This document shows, one piece after another, positions 8,755 through 18,544 of a stretch of 64,000 nt of DNA. Within the stretch, counting starts at the first letter, position 1. Each line of letters begins with the position of its first letter. Under the pieces are notes generated by a model that was not told the origin of the DNA, did not search any database, and saw only the letters and a program-made list of their open reading frames with translations. The stretch comes from Lachnospiraceae bacterium (GTDB lineage Bacteria > Bacillota > Clostridia > Lachnospirales > Lachnospiraceae). The stretch is taken from assembly GCA_024699325.1 (NCBI GenBank), contig JAILPS010000009.1:62001-126000 (forward strand), written 5' to 3'. Made by a program: the position numbers and the translations under genes.

Positions 8755-11256
8755 ATGTATAAATATTCTTTAAATGGTCAGTGGCAGTTTAAATGTGTTG
8801 ACGATGAAAACTATCTTCCTGTCAATATTCCGGGAAGCGTATTAAGTGGTCTTATTGCAAACGAGGCTGTCCCTGATCCGTTCTACAGAACCAACGAATA
8901 TGCTGTGAGGGAGCTCTTCAGGAAGGACTACGTGTTTGAGAAGAGGTTTGAGGTCACAAAGGAGCAGTTATCACATGACTGCGCTGACCTTGTATGCTTA
9001 GGTCTTGACACAATCTGTGAGGTCTATATCAATGACGAGCTTGTGGCAGAGACTGACAACTTTCATAGAACATATCGTTTCGAGGCAAAGGATTTCCTAA
9101 GAGAGGGAGATAACGCCATAAGAGTGATCTGTAAGTCCCCCATAGAGTATATGGAGAGCCATGTGGCCGAGGAGGGCAAGGAGATTCACTACATTCCCAG
9201 CGGCTGCATGAAGAACGACCAGTACATCAGAAAGCCTCACTGTATGTTTGGCTGGGACTGGGGCGCACAGCTTCCTGACGCCGGCATCTGGAGGGATATT
9301 TTTCTTGAATTCTACTCTGATGCGAGACTTGGGGATGTGGTTTTTAAGCAGGAGCATATTAAGAGGGCTGACGGGACAGACGTAAGACTCACAATAGAGG
9401 TGCCTGTGAGCGTATTTACACAGGGAACCTATAAGGTAAGCGCTCTTATAACAGGTCCAGACGGCATTCCTGTGATTAAGATGGCCGTCATCGAAAACTT
9501 AGGCTGTGAGAATCACACGCTTATTCTTAAAACCAAAATTGACAATGCTGCGCTTTGGTGGCCTAATAATTTAGGTGCTCATCCTCTCTACAGCGTGGAT
9601 ATCGCTCTTGGTGAATATGAAGGCGGGGAGCTTGACTGCTGCAGTTACAGGATTGGTCTTAGGACTCTCACAGTGTGTACGGACAGGGACGAGTGGGGAA
9701 GCGAGTTTGCCTTCTGTGTTAACGGCGTGAAATTTTTCGCCATGGGAGCCGACTACATTCCTGAGGACACTGTGTATTCAAGAATTGACAGAAAACGCAT
9801 AGAGTATCTCGTAAAGAGCGCTGTGAAGGCGAACTATAACACGCTCAGAGTCTGGGGCGGCGGCTACTACCCGGGAGATGACTTTTACGATCTGTGCGAC
9901 GAAAACGGAATTGTGGTTTGGCAGGATCTTATGTATGCCTGCAATGTTTACGAGTTAAGTGACGAATTTAAGGAGACCATAGCGGCTGAGACAGCGGACA
10001 ATGTCATAAGGCTTCGCCATCACGCGAGCCTCATACTGTGGTGTGGAAACAACGAGATGGAATCGGGTTGGTCCCACTGGTATAACTTCTGCGACCACTC
10101 ACAGGCGCTAAGGGCTGACTACCTTAAGATGTTTGAGGTGATGCTCCCCGAGATTATAAGGGAGAACGATGCAGAGCACTTCTATTGGCCGTCATCGCCA
10201 TCATCAGGGGGATGGATTGACAACCCTGACGATCCGGACAGGGGAGATGTGCACTACTGGGAGGTTTGGCACGGAGAGAAGCCGTTCACAGAGTACAGGA
10301 AGTTCTACTTCAGGTTCTGCTCAGAGTTTGGTTTCCAGTCCTTCCCGTCCATGAAAACGATTGAGACATTTGCAGGTCCTGAGGATATGAACATATTCTC
10401 CAGGGTTATGGAGAGCCACCAGAAGAGCGGCTATGCCAATGCTAAGATTCTCCACTACATATCACAAAACTTCAGATATCCGAAGGATTTTGAGAGCGTC
10501 ATATATATAAGCCAGGTGCTTCAGGGCATGGCGATAAAATACGGCGTGGAGCACTGGAGAAGAAACCGCGGCAGATGCATGGGCTCACTCTACTGGCAGA
10601 TTAACGACAGCTGGCCTGTGGCTAGCTGGTCAAGCGTGGATTACTTCGGCAGATGGAAGGCTCTCATGTATATGTCCAAGGTGTTCTACAGTCCTGTGAC
10701 TACCAGCATCTGCGCTGAGGGCACGAGGGTAGAGGTATGGCTTCACAACGAGACATTTGTCAAGGCAGGTGCTGACATCACCATAAGCCTTAAAACGCTT
10801 GATTTTGAGGTGATTGACAGCGAGAGTGTTTTGGCATCCTGCGATGCATTTGACGCTTCTAAGGTGTTTGAGAGAGACTACGCAGAACTTCTTAAGGATA
10901 ACTTGTACAATGTATTCTTGGAGGTCAGGACAAACTTTTCTGATGGAAGGGTTCAGACTGAGGTTCACACATTTGCCCCTGTCAAGCATATGGAGCTTAA
11001 GGATCCTGAGATTACTACTAAGGTCAGCGATTCTTGTGACAACTACTGCATAAGTCTTAGCGCCAAGAGCCTCGCACTCTATGTTATGGTGGATTTTGAG
11101 GGCTTAGACGCAGTGCTTAGCGACAACTACTTCCACATTACAGATAAGTTACCTGTAAATATTTATATTTCGAAGGATGATTTAGGGCTTGACATAAGCC
11201 TTGAACAGATTAAGAATAGTATCAGAGTAATATCCGTAAGAGATTCTTACGAGTAG
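8755..11256 (+). CDS. Beta-mannosidase, glycoside hydrolase family 2
   Basis: Cleaves terminal beta-mannose from the non-reducing end of manno-oligosaccharides. The 833-residue protein has the GH2 order of sugar-binding, Ig-like and TIM-barrel domains. The acid/base is Glu434 in the WCGNNEMESG segment and the nucleophile Glu524 in CSEFGFQS; this pair and the WDWG motif near residue 165 are typical of the mannosidase branch rather than beta-galactosidase. I chose ATG 8755 because GAGG lies six bases upstream; a TTG at 8743 would put that site inside the gene. There is no signal peptide. It follows the alpha-galactosidase directly. Confidence 0.93.
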   Translation: MYKYSLNGQWQFKCVDDENYLPVNIPGSVLSGLIANEAVPDPFYRTNEYAVRELFRKDYVFEKRFEVTKEQLSHDCADLVCLGLDTICEVYINDELVAETDNFHRTYRFEAKDFLREGDNAIRVICKSPIEYMESHVAEEGKEIHYIPSGCMKNDQYIRKPHCMFGWDWGAQLPDAGIWRDIFLEFYSDARLGDVVFKQEHIKRADGTDVRLTIEVPVSVFTQGTYKVSALITGPDGIPVIKMAVIENLGCENHTLILKTKIDNAALWWPNNLGAHPLYSVDIALGEYEGGELDCCSYRIGLRTLTVCTDRDEWGSEFAFCVNGVKFFAMGADYIPEDTVYSRIDRKRIEYLVKSAVKANYNTLRVWGGGYYPGDDFYDLCDENGIVVWQDLMYACNVYELSDEFKETIAAETADNVIRLRHHASLILWCGNNEMESGWSHWYNFCDHSQALRADYLKMFEVMLPEIIRENDAEHFYWPSSPSSGGWIDNPDDPDRGDVHYWEVWHGEKPFTEYRKFYFRFCSEFGFQSFPSMKTIETFAGPEDMNIFSRVMESHQKSGYANAKILHYISQNFRYPKDFESVIYISQVLQGMAIKYGVEHWRRNRGRCMGSLYWQINDSWPVASWSSVDYFGRWKALMYMSKVFYSPVTTSICAEGTRVEVWLHNETFVKAGADITISLKTLDFEVIDSESVLASCDAFDASKVFERDYAELLKDNLYNVFLEVRTNFSDGRVQTEVHTFAPVKHMELKDPEITTKVSDSCDNYCISLSAKSLALYVMVDFEGLDAVLSDNYFHITDKLPVNIYISKDDLGLDISLEQIKNSIRVISVRDSYE

Positions 11257-11271
11257 ATAAAGGAGAGGGAA

Positions 11272-12366
11272 ATGAAGATTGTTAAGAAGAGTTTTGGAGT
11301 GATACCTAAGGAGCTGCCGGCAGATGTTTGCTTAGACGCTTACGTTGGCAAGGAGATTTTTAACTATGTTTTATCTAACGACAACGGCATGAGCGTAACA
11401 GTCAGCGAATTTGGTGCGGTAATCATTGACATAATGACACCTGATAAGGACGGTCATATCGACGATATGATTCTCGGTTTTGACGACTTAAAGAGCTATA
11501 TCGAGAACAGAGTATGTTTTGGAGCACCTGTTGGAAGAAATGCTAACCGCATTTCAGAGCACAGCTTCACCATAAACGGCGTGTTCTATGAGCTTCCTGA
11601 CAACGACAGCGGCTGCAACCTTCACAGCTGTATAGAGAATAACTATTACAGACGTGTGTGGGACTTCGTGGAGACGAAGGAGAGCGCATCAGAGGTCAGC
11701 GTGACATTTCATCTGTTCAGCCCGGACGGCGATCAGGGTTACCCAGGCAATATGGATATCTACATCACATACGGCCTTAAGAATGACGGAAGCCTCGTAA
11801 TCACATATAAGGGCAGATCTGACAAGGACACACTGTTTAACATGACAAACCACAGCTTCTTCAACTTAGCAGGCGAGTCATCAGGCAAGTGCCTGGATCA
11901 GCTGGTATTTATCGACGCTCCAACCATGACAGAGAACAGAAAGGGCAATGTTCCGACAGGCAGAATTATCGATGTTCGCGGAACAGAGCTTGACTTCACA
12001 GTTCCCAAGCCACTTGGTCAGGACATCTTCTCAGACAACGAGATGATTGTGAACGCCAAGGGCTATGACTTCAACTATATTCTGGATAACGGCGGAAAGC
12101 TTAAGTTATGCGCATCTCTTAAGCATCCTACCAATGGCCGTGTGATGGAGGTTTACACAGACCTTCCGGGCATCCAGATCTACTCAGGAAACTATTTAAA
12201 CAATGCCGGCAAGAACGGACATGTGTATAAGGATTACGACGGTGTGTGCTTCGAGAGCCATATCTGGCCTGATGCAATCCACCACGACAACTTCCCGAAC
12301 CCTGTTCTTAAGGCAGATACGGATTTTGTGACACAGACAGTTTACAAGTTTTTTGTTGAGAAATAA
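11272..12366 (+). CDS. galM: Aldose 1-epimerase (mutarotase)
   Basis: Interconverts the alpha and beta anomers of free hexoses such as the galactose released by the upstream GH36 enzyme. The 364-residue protein has the galactose-mutarotase catalytic set: His118 in NLHS, His194 in TNHSFFNLAG and Glu328 in FESH. About 25 residues at the N-terminus precede the conserved fold. The ATG follows an AAAGGAGAGG site. It closes the four-gene saccharide block, separated from the beta-mannosidase by 15 bases. No transporter or regulator accompanies the block, so uptake must be encoded elsewhere. Confidence 0.93.
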   Translation: MKIVKKSFGVIPKELPADVCLDAYVGKEIFNYVLSNDNGMSVTVSEFGAVIIDIMTPDKDGHIDDMILGFDDLKSYIENRVCFGAPVGRNANRISEHSFTINGVFYELPDNDSGCNLHSCIENNYYRRVWDFVETKESASEVSVTFHLFSPDGDQGYPGNMDIYITYGLKNDGSLVITYKGRSDKDTLFNMTNHSFFNLAGESSGKCLDQLVFIDAPTMTENRKGNVPTGRIIDVRGTELDFTVPKPLGQDIFSDNEMIVNAKGYDFNYILDNGGKLKLCASLKHPTNGRVMEVYTDLPGIQIYSGNYLNNAGKNGHVYKDYDGVCFESHIWPDAIHHDNFPNPVLKADTDFVTQTVYKFFVEK

Positions 12367-12388
12367 TTAGGACATCGGGGGTGTTAGC

Positions 12389-12730
12389 ATGAACTGTGAG
12401 GAGGCGTCAGCGCTCGTCAACGATTTTATCGAAAACAAAATAGACGACGATCAGGTGCTTAGCGAGTATTTAGACCACATCTGCTCATGCAAAAACTGCT
12501 ACGAGGAGCTTGATGTAATGTTCATCGTCTCACAGGGTCTCTACGGTCTAACCACCAACGAGAACGTGAGTTTTGACTTCACGGGGGCGCTCTCTAAGAA
12601 GATAGAGGACGCCAAGCGGGAGCTCAAGAAGGCAGAGATCAAAAAACGCCGCCTGATTATGATCGACATTGGCTGTGTGCTTATAATAATCGCTGTTATT
12701 ATAGCATTTGCTTTGGATTTTATGATGTAG
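12389..12730 (+). CDS. Small membrane protein with anti-sigma-type zinc finger (zf-HC2-like)
   Basis: A 113-residue protein. The N-terminal 60 residues contain His-x3-Cys-x2-Cys within HICSCKNC, the zinc-binding core of anti-sigma-factor zf-HC2 domains. A basic, coiled stretch rich in Lys and Arg follows, and the last 24 residues form one hydrophobic membrane helix. Anti-sigma factors of this kind are normally encoded next to an ECF sigma factor, but the neighbours here are galM and polA. It starts after a GGGGGTG site and ends nine bases before polA. The domain is visible; a sigma-factor partner is not, so the target is unknown. Confidence 0.7.
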   Translation: MNCEEASALVNDFIENKIDDDQVLSEYLDHICSCKNCYEELDVMFIVSQGLYGLTTNENVSFDFTGALSKKIEDAKRELKKAEIKKRRLIMIDIGCVLIIIAVIIAFALDFMM

Positions 12731-12739
12731 GGAGTAATT

Positions 12740-15391
12740 ATGAGTAAGATTATTCTTGTTGATGGATACAGCATCATAAACCGCGCATTCTACGGTGTGC
12801 CCATGCTCACTAACGCGCAGGGTCAGCACACCAACGCGGTTTACGGATTCCTGAATATCCTGTTTAAAATACTCGAGGATGAGCAACCGTCTAATCTGGC
12901 GGTTGCTTTTGATGTAAAAAAGCCAACATTTCGACATGAAATGTTTGACATGTACAAGGGCACGAGAAAACCTATGCCAGTGGAGCTCACAGAGCAGGTT
13001 CCCTACGTGAAGGAAGTTCTAGGCGCCATGGGAATCACATGCCTTGAGAAGCCTGGATACGAGGCGGATGACATTCTTGGAACAGTATCCAGAATGGCGG
13101 AGCGGGAGGGCTATGACGCCATCATCCTCTCAGGAGACCGCGACCTCTTACAGGTGGCCACGAAGAAGACGAAGATATTCCTTTCCAAAACCAGCAAGGG
13201 CAAGACGGAAATGTTTGTCTACGACGAGGAGGGCGTGAAGGAGTTATACGGTGTGACGCCCACGGAGTTTATCGACATGAAGGCGCTTATGGGCGATTCC
13301 TCAGACAATATCCCTGGCCTTCCCGGAGTTGGCGAGAAGACTGCGGGCGCTCTTATTGCCAGGTTTCACAGCATCGAAAACTGTATGGCAAACATTGACG
13401 AGGTCACGCCACCTAAGGCTAAGCGCGCCTTCGAGGAGCATTTTGACCAGGCGGTTTTGTCTAAGAAGCTGGCGACCATTGAGCTCAACGCTCCGGTAGA
13501 TGTGAAGCTTGACGACACGATTATTGGCAATATCTACACGGCTGAGGCATACGAGCTTATCAAGAAGTACAATTTTAAGTCCATGTTTTCAAGATTTGAG
13601 GGCGTAAGCGCATCAAAGCAGACTGGATTTAAGGAGCCTGATATCAAGGTCTATGAGGATTTTGGCGAGGCTCTTGGATTAATAGAGGAATTTAAGAAGG
13701 AGACAGAAAGGCCCTACGGCGCCTCTGTCATAAGCGATGACGACAACATCTACGGCATAGCCCTGTGTAAGAGCGAGGAGGAGGTGGCATTCATAGAGTG
13801 CGGCTTCTTCACCAACGAGGCCTGGATTAGGGATGTCATCTACGAGCTTCTAAAGTGCGGTCTCGTGTGGACGGACGCCAAGAAGGTGTTTAGTTACCTG
13901 GAGGGCGACGCCCGTTTCGAGGAGTTTAAATATTTCGACACAGGAATCTGCGCATATCTTATCAATCCACTTCAGTCGACCTACGGCTACGAGGAGATTG
14001 CGGCGCAGTATTTAGGAATAACCATCCCAGGAACCGAGGAGTTACTTGGAAAACACACAGAGAGCTTAAGCTTCATGACGCAGAGCGAGCAGATTAAGAG
14101 GTGCTGCGCGTTAAATGCTTACAGCGCATATCTAAGCTTCCCCGTACTATGTGACAGACTTAAGAGCGAGGGGATGTATGAGCTCTACACAGATATCGAG
14201 CTTCCCACACTCAGCGCTCTATACAGAATGCAGTGCAGGGGAATAAGGGCGGTCAAGGAAGAGCTTAAGAAGTATTCAGAGAAGCTCTCGGGAAGAATTG
14301 ACGAGCTTACACAGAAGATATATGAGGAAGCGCAGGGAGAGTTTAATATCAATTCCCCCAAGCAGTTAGGAGAGGTTCTGTTTGAAAAACTCGGCCTTCC
14401 CGGCGGCAAAAAGACCAAGAGCGGCTACTCTACAGCGGCTGATGTCTTAGATAAGCTGGCGGCCGATTATCCTCTTGTGAAGGATATATTAGAGTACAGG
14501 CAGCTCACCAAGCTTAAGTCCACATATGCGGACGGCCTGGCGCAGTACATAGGCTCTGACGGAAGAATCCACGGAACATTTAACCAGACCATAACGGCGA
14601 CTGGAAGAATAAGCTCCACGGATCCAAACCTCCAGAACATTCCTGTGAGGATGGAGCTTGGAAGGGAGATCAGAAAACTCTTCATACCAGCCGAGGGCTG
14701 TGTGTTTGTGGATGCGGACTATTCCCAGATTGAGCTTAGGGTTCTCGCACATCTCTCAGGGGATGAGGCGCTTATCGAGGCGTATAAGAGCGCGAAGGAT
14801 ATTCACGCCATCACGGCCTCCACGGTTTTCCATGTGCCGCTTGATGAGGTGACTCCTCTCATGAGAAGGAACGCCAAGGCGGTCAACTTCGGCATCGTCT
14901 ACGGCATCAGCGCTTTTGGACTTAGCGAGGATTTAAGCATCACGAGGAAGGAAGCCACGCAGTATATAGAGAGGTATTTTGAGAGCTATCCGGGCATCAA
15001 GGCATACTTAGACATGCAGGTTGAAAACGCGAAGAAGAACGGCTATGTGACCACAATCTACGGCAGAAGAAGACCTGTTCCGGAGATTAAGGAATCTAAC
15101 TTTATGCGCAGGCAGTTTGGCGAGAGAGTTGCCATGAATTCCCCTATTCAGGGAAGCGCTGCGGACATTATGAAGATTGCCATGCTTAGAGTTGAGAAGG
15201 CGCTTTGCGAGGCAGGTCTTAAAGCCAAAATCATTCTGCAGGTTCACGATGAACTCCTGATTGAGACACCTGAGGGAGAGGTTGAGGCAGTTAAGGAGCT
15301 GCTCATCAAAAACATGCGCGACAGCTTCAGCCTGAAGGTTCCGCTTGAGATTGGAATCAGCACGGGCTCTACATGGTATGAGACGAAATAA
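12740..15391 (+). CDS. polA: DNA polymerase I
   Basis: Fills repair gaps and removes RNA primers. The 883-residue protein has an N-terminal 5'-3' exonuclease (DGYSIINR at the start, GDRDLLQV, then the helix-hairpin segment GLPGVGEKTA near residue 195). The middle third has the size of a 3'-5' exonuclease domain but I do not see its catalytic acidic motifs, so proofreading is probably lost, as in many Firmicutes. The polymerase domain has motif A with Asp658 (VDADYSQIELR), motif B (RRNAKAVNFGIVYG) and motif C (H836-D837-E838). A GGGAG site precedes the ATG. coaE starts one base after its stop. Confidence 0.98.
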   Translation: MSKIILVDGYSIINRAFYGVPMLTNAQGQHTNAVYGFLNILFKILEDEQPSNLAVAFDVKKPTFRHEMFDMYKGTRKPMPVELTEQVPYVKEVLGAMGITCLEKPGYEADDILGTVSRMAEREGYDAIILSGDRDLLQVATKKTKIFLSKTSKGKTEMFVYDEEGVKELYGVTPTEFIDMKALMGDSSDNIPGLPGVGEKTAGALIARFHSIENCMANIDEVTPPKAKRAFEEHFDQAVLSKKLATIELNAPVDVKLDDTIIGNIYTAEAYELIKKYNFKSMFSRFEGVSASKQTGFKEPDIKVYEDFGEALGLIEEFKKETERPYGASVISDDDNIYGIALCKSEEEVAFIECGFFTNEAWIRDVIYELLKCGLVWTDAKKVFSYLEGDARFEEFKYFDTGICAYLINPLQSTYGYEEIAAQYLGITIPGTEELLGKHTESLSFMTQSEQIKRCCALNAYSAYLSFPVLCDRLKSEGMYELYTDIELPTLSALYRMQCRGIRAVKEELKKYSEKLSGRIDELTQKIYEEAQGEFNINSPKQLGEVLFEKLGLPGGKKTKSGYSTAADVLDKLAADYPLVKDILEYRQLTKLKSTYADGLAQYIGSDGRIHGTFNQTITATGRISSTDPNLQNIPVRMELGREIRKLFIPAEGCVFVDADYSQIELRVLAHLSGDEALIEAYKSAKDIHAITASTVFHVPLDEVTPLMRRNAKAVNFGIVYGISAFGLSEDLSITRKEATQYIERYFESYPGIKAYLDMQVENAKKNGYVTTIYGRRRPVPEIKESNFMRRQFGERVAMNSPIQGSAADIMKIAMLRVEKALCEAGLKAKIILQVHDELLIETPEGEVEAVKELLIKNMRDSFSLKVPLEIGISTGSTWYETK

Positions 15392-15392
15392 T

Positions 15393-16028
15393 ATGAAAAA
15401 TGTTTATGTTTTAGGGCTTACCGGCGGAGTTGGCGCCGGCAAGTCCACTGTGATAGGTTATCTTAAGGAGCACTACGGCGCCACAATTCTAATATCAGAC
15501 ATGATTGCAGCCAAGATGATGGAGCCGGGCGGCCCAACGTATGACGGCCTGGTTGAGATCATGGGAAGTGATGTGCTAAGCGGTGACAAAACCATTGACA
15601 AACGCGCCATGGCTGCTAAAATGTTTGCCGACGCGTCCCTAAAACAGAGGGTTAACGAGCTGGTTCACCCCAAGGTTGTGGCCTATATTAAGGCCAAAAT
15701 AGAGGCGCAGGAGCTAGAGGCCATAGTTGACAGGGAAGGTCTTACAAGATATGTGGTCGTTGAGAGCGCCCTGATTTTTGAGGGCGGCGCTTCGGGACTG
15801 TGCGATCAGGTCTGGTACATAAGAACCCCCGACGAGGTGAGGATTTCAAGGCTCATGGAGAGCCGCGGCTACACAAGGGAAAAGTGCCTAAGCATCATAG
15901 CCTCACAGAATACGGACGATTATTTTCTGGACAAATGCGACGCCGTGATTGAAAACGGCGGTGATACATTTGACACCTATAACGCCATCGACTTGGCAAT
16001 CAAAAACCTGGAAGAATTGGAAGAATGA
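15393..16028 (+). CDS. coaE: Dephospho-CoA kinase
   Basis: Phosphorylates the 3'-hydroxyl of dephospho-CoA in the last step of CoA synthesis. The 211-residue protein opens with the P-loop GLTGGVGAGKST at residues 8-19, has the ISDMIAAKM acceptor-binding segment near residue 35 and a VVESALIFEGG segment in the core. I start at ATG 15393, one base after the polA stop, because the P-loop then has the usual seven-residue lead; an earlier in-frame ATG at 15345 would add 16 residues encoded over polA. polA-coaE adjacency is common in Clostridia. Confidence 0.96.
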   Translation: MKNVYVLGLTGGVGAGKSTVIGYLKEHYGATILISDMIAAKMMEPGGPTYDGLVEIMGSDVLSGDKTIDKRAMAAKMFADASLKQRVNELVHPKVVAYIKAKIEAQELEAIVDREGLTRYVVVESALIFEGGASGLCDQVWYIRTPDEVRISRLMESRGYTREKCLSIIASQNTDDYFLDKCDAVIENGGDTFDTYNAIDLAIKNLEELEE

Positions 16029-16029
16029 C

Positions 16030-16818
16030 ATGAGATTTGTAAGTATAGCCAGCGGAAGCAGCGGAAACTGCACATTGGTGACGGGGGAGAATACGGCGGT
16101 TCTGATAGACGCTGGAATCTCCTGCAAGAGAATAACCGACAGCCTCCACGGCCTGAATATGGACCCGAGGGATTTGTCTGCGGTATTCATAACCCACGAG
16201 CACTCCGACCATATTAACGGACTCAAAACCATGGCGAAGAAGTACGGCATCCCTGTATATGCAACCGCGGCGACAATCGGAAGGATTAAGGGCGATGGTC
16301 ACGTGGATGCATCCCTTTGCAACAGCATTAAACCGGACACGGATATAGTCATGGGAGACCTGACCGTCCATCCGTTTAGAATAACCCACGACGCTGTGGA
16401 CCCTGTGGGCTACAGGATAGAACATGGCGATAAGAAGGTGGCAGTTGCCACAGACCTGGGCAATTTCACAGAGTACACGGTAAGTAATCTAAAAAACCTG
16501 GACGCGGTTTTGTTAGAGGCAAACCACGATATCAGAATGCTCGAGCTCGGCCCGTATCCATACCAGCTTAAGAGAAGAATCTTAAGCGACTACGGCCATC
16601 TGTGTAACGAGAGAAGTGGTCAGCTCCTTAGCGAGGTGCTCCACGACAAGCTGAAGGCATGCATGCTTGGACACTTAAGTAAGGAGAACAACTATCCCGA
16701 CCTTGCCCTCATGGCAGTCAAATGTGAGGTGGATCAGGCAGACAACGAATACCGTTCAGGGGACTTTGATATATTTGTCGCAGAGCGTGACAATGTGTCG
16801 AGAATCATAGAAGTTTAA
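16030..16818 (+). CDS. WalJ/YycJ-like metallo-beta-lactamase-fold hydrolase
   Basis: A 262-residue protein of the metallo-beta-lactamase fold. The two-metal motif HEHSDH is at residues 56-61; a later ATDLG segment and LLEANHD near residue 160 supply further ligands. This pattern matches the YycJ/WalJ group, which in Bacillus is encoded with the WalKR two-component system and has proposed nuclease activity. No walKR genes are present here. I start at ATG 16030, one base after the coaE stop, because it gives the family N-terminus MRFVSIASGSSGN; a longer frame would overlap coaE. It is the last gene of the polA-coaE run. Confidence 0.88.
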   Translation: MRFVSIASGSSGNCTLVTGENTAVLIDAGISCKRITDSLHGLNMDPRDLSAVFITHEHSDHINGLKTMAKKYGIPVYATAATIGRIKGDGHVDASLCNSIKPDTDIVMGDLTVHPFRITHDAVDPVGYRIEHGDKKVAVATDLGNFTEYTVSNLKNLDAVLLEANHDIRMLELGPYPYQLKRRILSDYGHLCNERSGQLLSEVLHDKLKACMLGHLSKENNYPDLALMAVKCEVDQADNEYRSGDFDIFVAERDNVSRIIEV

Positions 16819-16825
16819 AAATATA

Positions 16826-16854
16826 GTGCAAAAATCATTCTTTTGTGCTAGAAT
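16826..16854 (+). promoter_or_regulatory. Probable sigma-A promoter with extended -10 for the ACT-UPF0210 pair
   Basis: TGcTAGAAT at 16846-16854 is an extended -10 box. Seventeen bases upstream GTGCAA (16826-16831) is a poor -35, which an extended -10 can compensate. The start codon of the ACT gene is 37 bases downstream behind a GGAGG site. Confidence 0.5.
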
Positions 16855-16890
16855 GTCATTTGCTAAATTTCTAAAATATTTGGAGGAATT

Positions 16891-17163
16891 ATGAAGAAGG
16901 CAATTATTACAGTTGTAGGTAAGGATACAGTTGGTATCATCGCTAAGGTTTGCACATATCTCGCACAGGAGAATATCAATATTTTAGACATCTCCCAGAC
17001 AATCGTTGACGGTTATTTCAACATGATGATGATCGTTGATGTGAACAGTGCAGCTAAGCCAGTTGGCGAGATTATCACCGAACTTGAGACTGTAGGCAAA
17101 AATATAGGTGTTGTAATCCGTCTTCAGATGGAAGAGATCTTCACTAAGATGCACAGAATTTAA
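16891..17163 (+). CDS. ACT domain protein, UPF0237 family
   Basis: A 90-residue stand-alone ACT domain with the beta-alpha-beta-beta-alpha-beta pattern (VVGKDTVGIIAKVCTYL near the start, then the NILDISQTI strand). ACT domains bind amino acids and regulate enzymes or transcription. This family is repeatedly found next to UPF0210 proteins, and here the UPF0210 gene starts 12 bases downstream. The ATG follows TTGGAGG. The pair has its own promoter upstream and a terminator downstream, so it is likely one transcript. The ligand and target are not known to me; a regulatory subunit for the next protein is an inference from gene order. Confidence 0.9.
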   Translation: MKKAIITVVGKDTVGIIAKVCTYLAQENINILDISQTIVDGYFNMMMIVDVNSAAKPVGEIITELETVGKNIGVVIRLQMEEIFTKMHRI

Positions 17164-17175
17164 TGGAGGTTTCAG

Positions 17176-18540
17176 ATGATTAACATATTTGAGGTCAACG
17201 AGACCAATAAGATGATCGAGCAGGAGAAACTGGATGTACGTACCATAACTATCGGTATCAGCCTGTTGGACTGCTGCGATTCTGATCTTAATAGGGTCAA
17301 TGAAAATATTTATAACAAGATCACAACAATCGCGAAGGATCTGGTCAAGACAGGTCAGGAGATTGAGCACGAGTACGGTATTCCGATTGTGAACAAGCGT
17401 ATCTCTGTGACCCCTATATCTCTGGTTGGCGCAAGCTGCTGCAAGACCAGCGATGATTTTGTGACCATCGCCCAGACTCTTGACAGATGTGCAAAGACTG
17501 TAGGCGTGAATTTCATCGGCGGCTACAGCGCGCTGTGCAGCAAGGGTATGACAACTGCTGAGGAACTGCTCATCAGGTCCATCCCGAAGGCTTTGGCGAC
17601 CACAGACAGAGTGTGCAGCTCTATCAATGTTGGCTCAACCAAGACAGGTCTTGACATGGACGCCATCAGACTCATGGGCGAGATGGTTGTTGCAACGGCA
17701 GAGGCCACGAAGGAGAATGACTCCCTTGGATGTGCGAAGCTGGTGGTATTCTGTAATGCGCCCGACGACAATCCATTCATGGCGGGAGCATTCCACGGCG
17801 TCACAGAGGGCGATGCCATTATCAATGTTGGCGTCAGCGGTCCGGGAGTTGTGAAGAGCGCCCTTGAGAGATGCAGAGGTGAGAACTTCGAGGTTTTATG
17901 TGAGACCATCAAGAAGACAGCATTTAAGATAACAAGAGTTGGTCAGTTGGTTGCCCAGGAGGCTTCTAAGAGACTTGGAATTCCGTTTGGAATCATAGAT
18001 TTAAGCCTGGCTCCGACACCTGCAGTCGGCGACAGCGTTGCCGAGATACTCGAGGAGATTGGTCTTGAGAGCGTAGGAGCGCCAGGAACCACAGCAGCGC
18101 TTGCCATGTTAAATGACCAGGTCAAGAAGGGCGGCGTTATGGCTTCCTCATATGTGGGCGGACTCAGCGGCGCGTTCATTCCTGTTTCAGAGGATCACGG
18201 AATGATTGATGCGGTTGCAGGTGGACGATTAAATATCGAGAAGCTTGAGGCCATGACATGTGTATGCTCAGTTGGTCTTGACATGATCGCAATCCCAGGC
18301 GACACACCTGCGACAACAATCGCGGGCATCATCGCAGACGAGGCTGCCATCGGTATGGTTAACCAGAAGACCACAGCTGTCAGAGTCATCCCTGTTATCG
18401 GCAAGGGCGTGGGCGACACAGTTGAGTTTGGCGGATTATTGGGATATGCCCCTGTAATGCCTGTAAACACAAACTCATGCGAAGCATTTGTATCAAGGAA
18501 GGGAAGAATTCCCGCACCAATCCACAGTTTTAAGAATTAA
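17176..18540 (+). CDS. UPF0210 (DUF711, PFL-like fold) protein of unknown function
   Basis: A 454-residue protein of the UPF0210 family, named 'PFL family' for its resemblance to the pyruvate formate-lyase barrel. I see no glycyl-radical motif near the C-terminus, so radical chemistry as in PFL is not supported. Conserved-looking stretches include [11 protein letters not shown] near residue 85, [10 protein letters not shown] near 115 and a Gly-rich C-terminal region. The start ATG has a TGGAGG site 7 bases upstream. The only partner is the ACT protein directly before it. Function is unknown; the fixed pairing suggests an enzyme allosterically controlled by an amino acid. Confidence 0.9.
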   Translation: MINIFEVNETNKMIEQEKLDVRTITIGISLLDCCDSDLNRVNENIYNKITTIAKDLVKTGQEIEHEYGIPIVNKRISVTPISLVGASCCKTSDDFVTIAQTLDRCAKTVGVNFIGGYSALCSKGMTTAEELLIRSIPKALATTDRVCSSINVGSTKTGLDMDAIRLMGEMVVATAEATKENDSLGCAKLVVFCNAPDDNPFMAGAFHGVTEGDAIINVGVSGPGVVKSALERCRGENFEVLCETIKKTAFKITRVGQLVAQEASKRLGIPFGIIDLSLAPTPAVGDSVAEILEEIGLESVGAPGTTAALAMLNDQVKKGGVMASSYVGGLSGAFIPVSEDHGMIDAVAGGRLNIEKLEAMTCVCSVGLDMIAIPGDTPATTIAGIIADEAAIGMVNQKTTAVRVIPVIGKGVGDTVEFGGLLGYAPVMPVNTNSCEAFVSRKGRIPAPIHSFKN

Positions 18541-18544
18541 TTAA

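Noticed and set aside
12548-12937. Antisense 129-residue frame spanning the start of polA
   Set aside because: It lies over two well-supported plus-strand genes and has no conserved motif or start signal.
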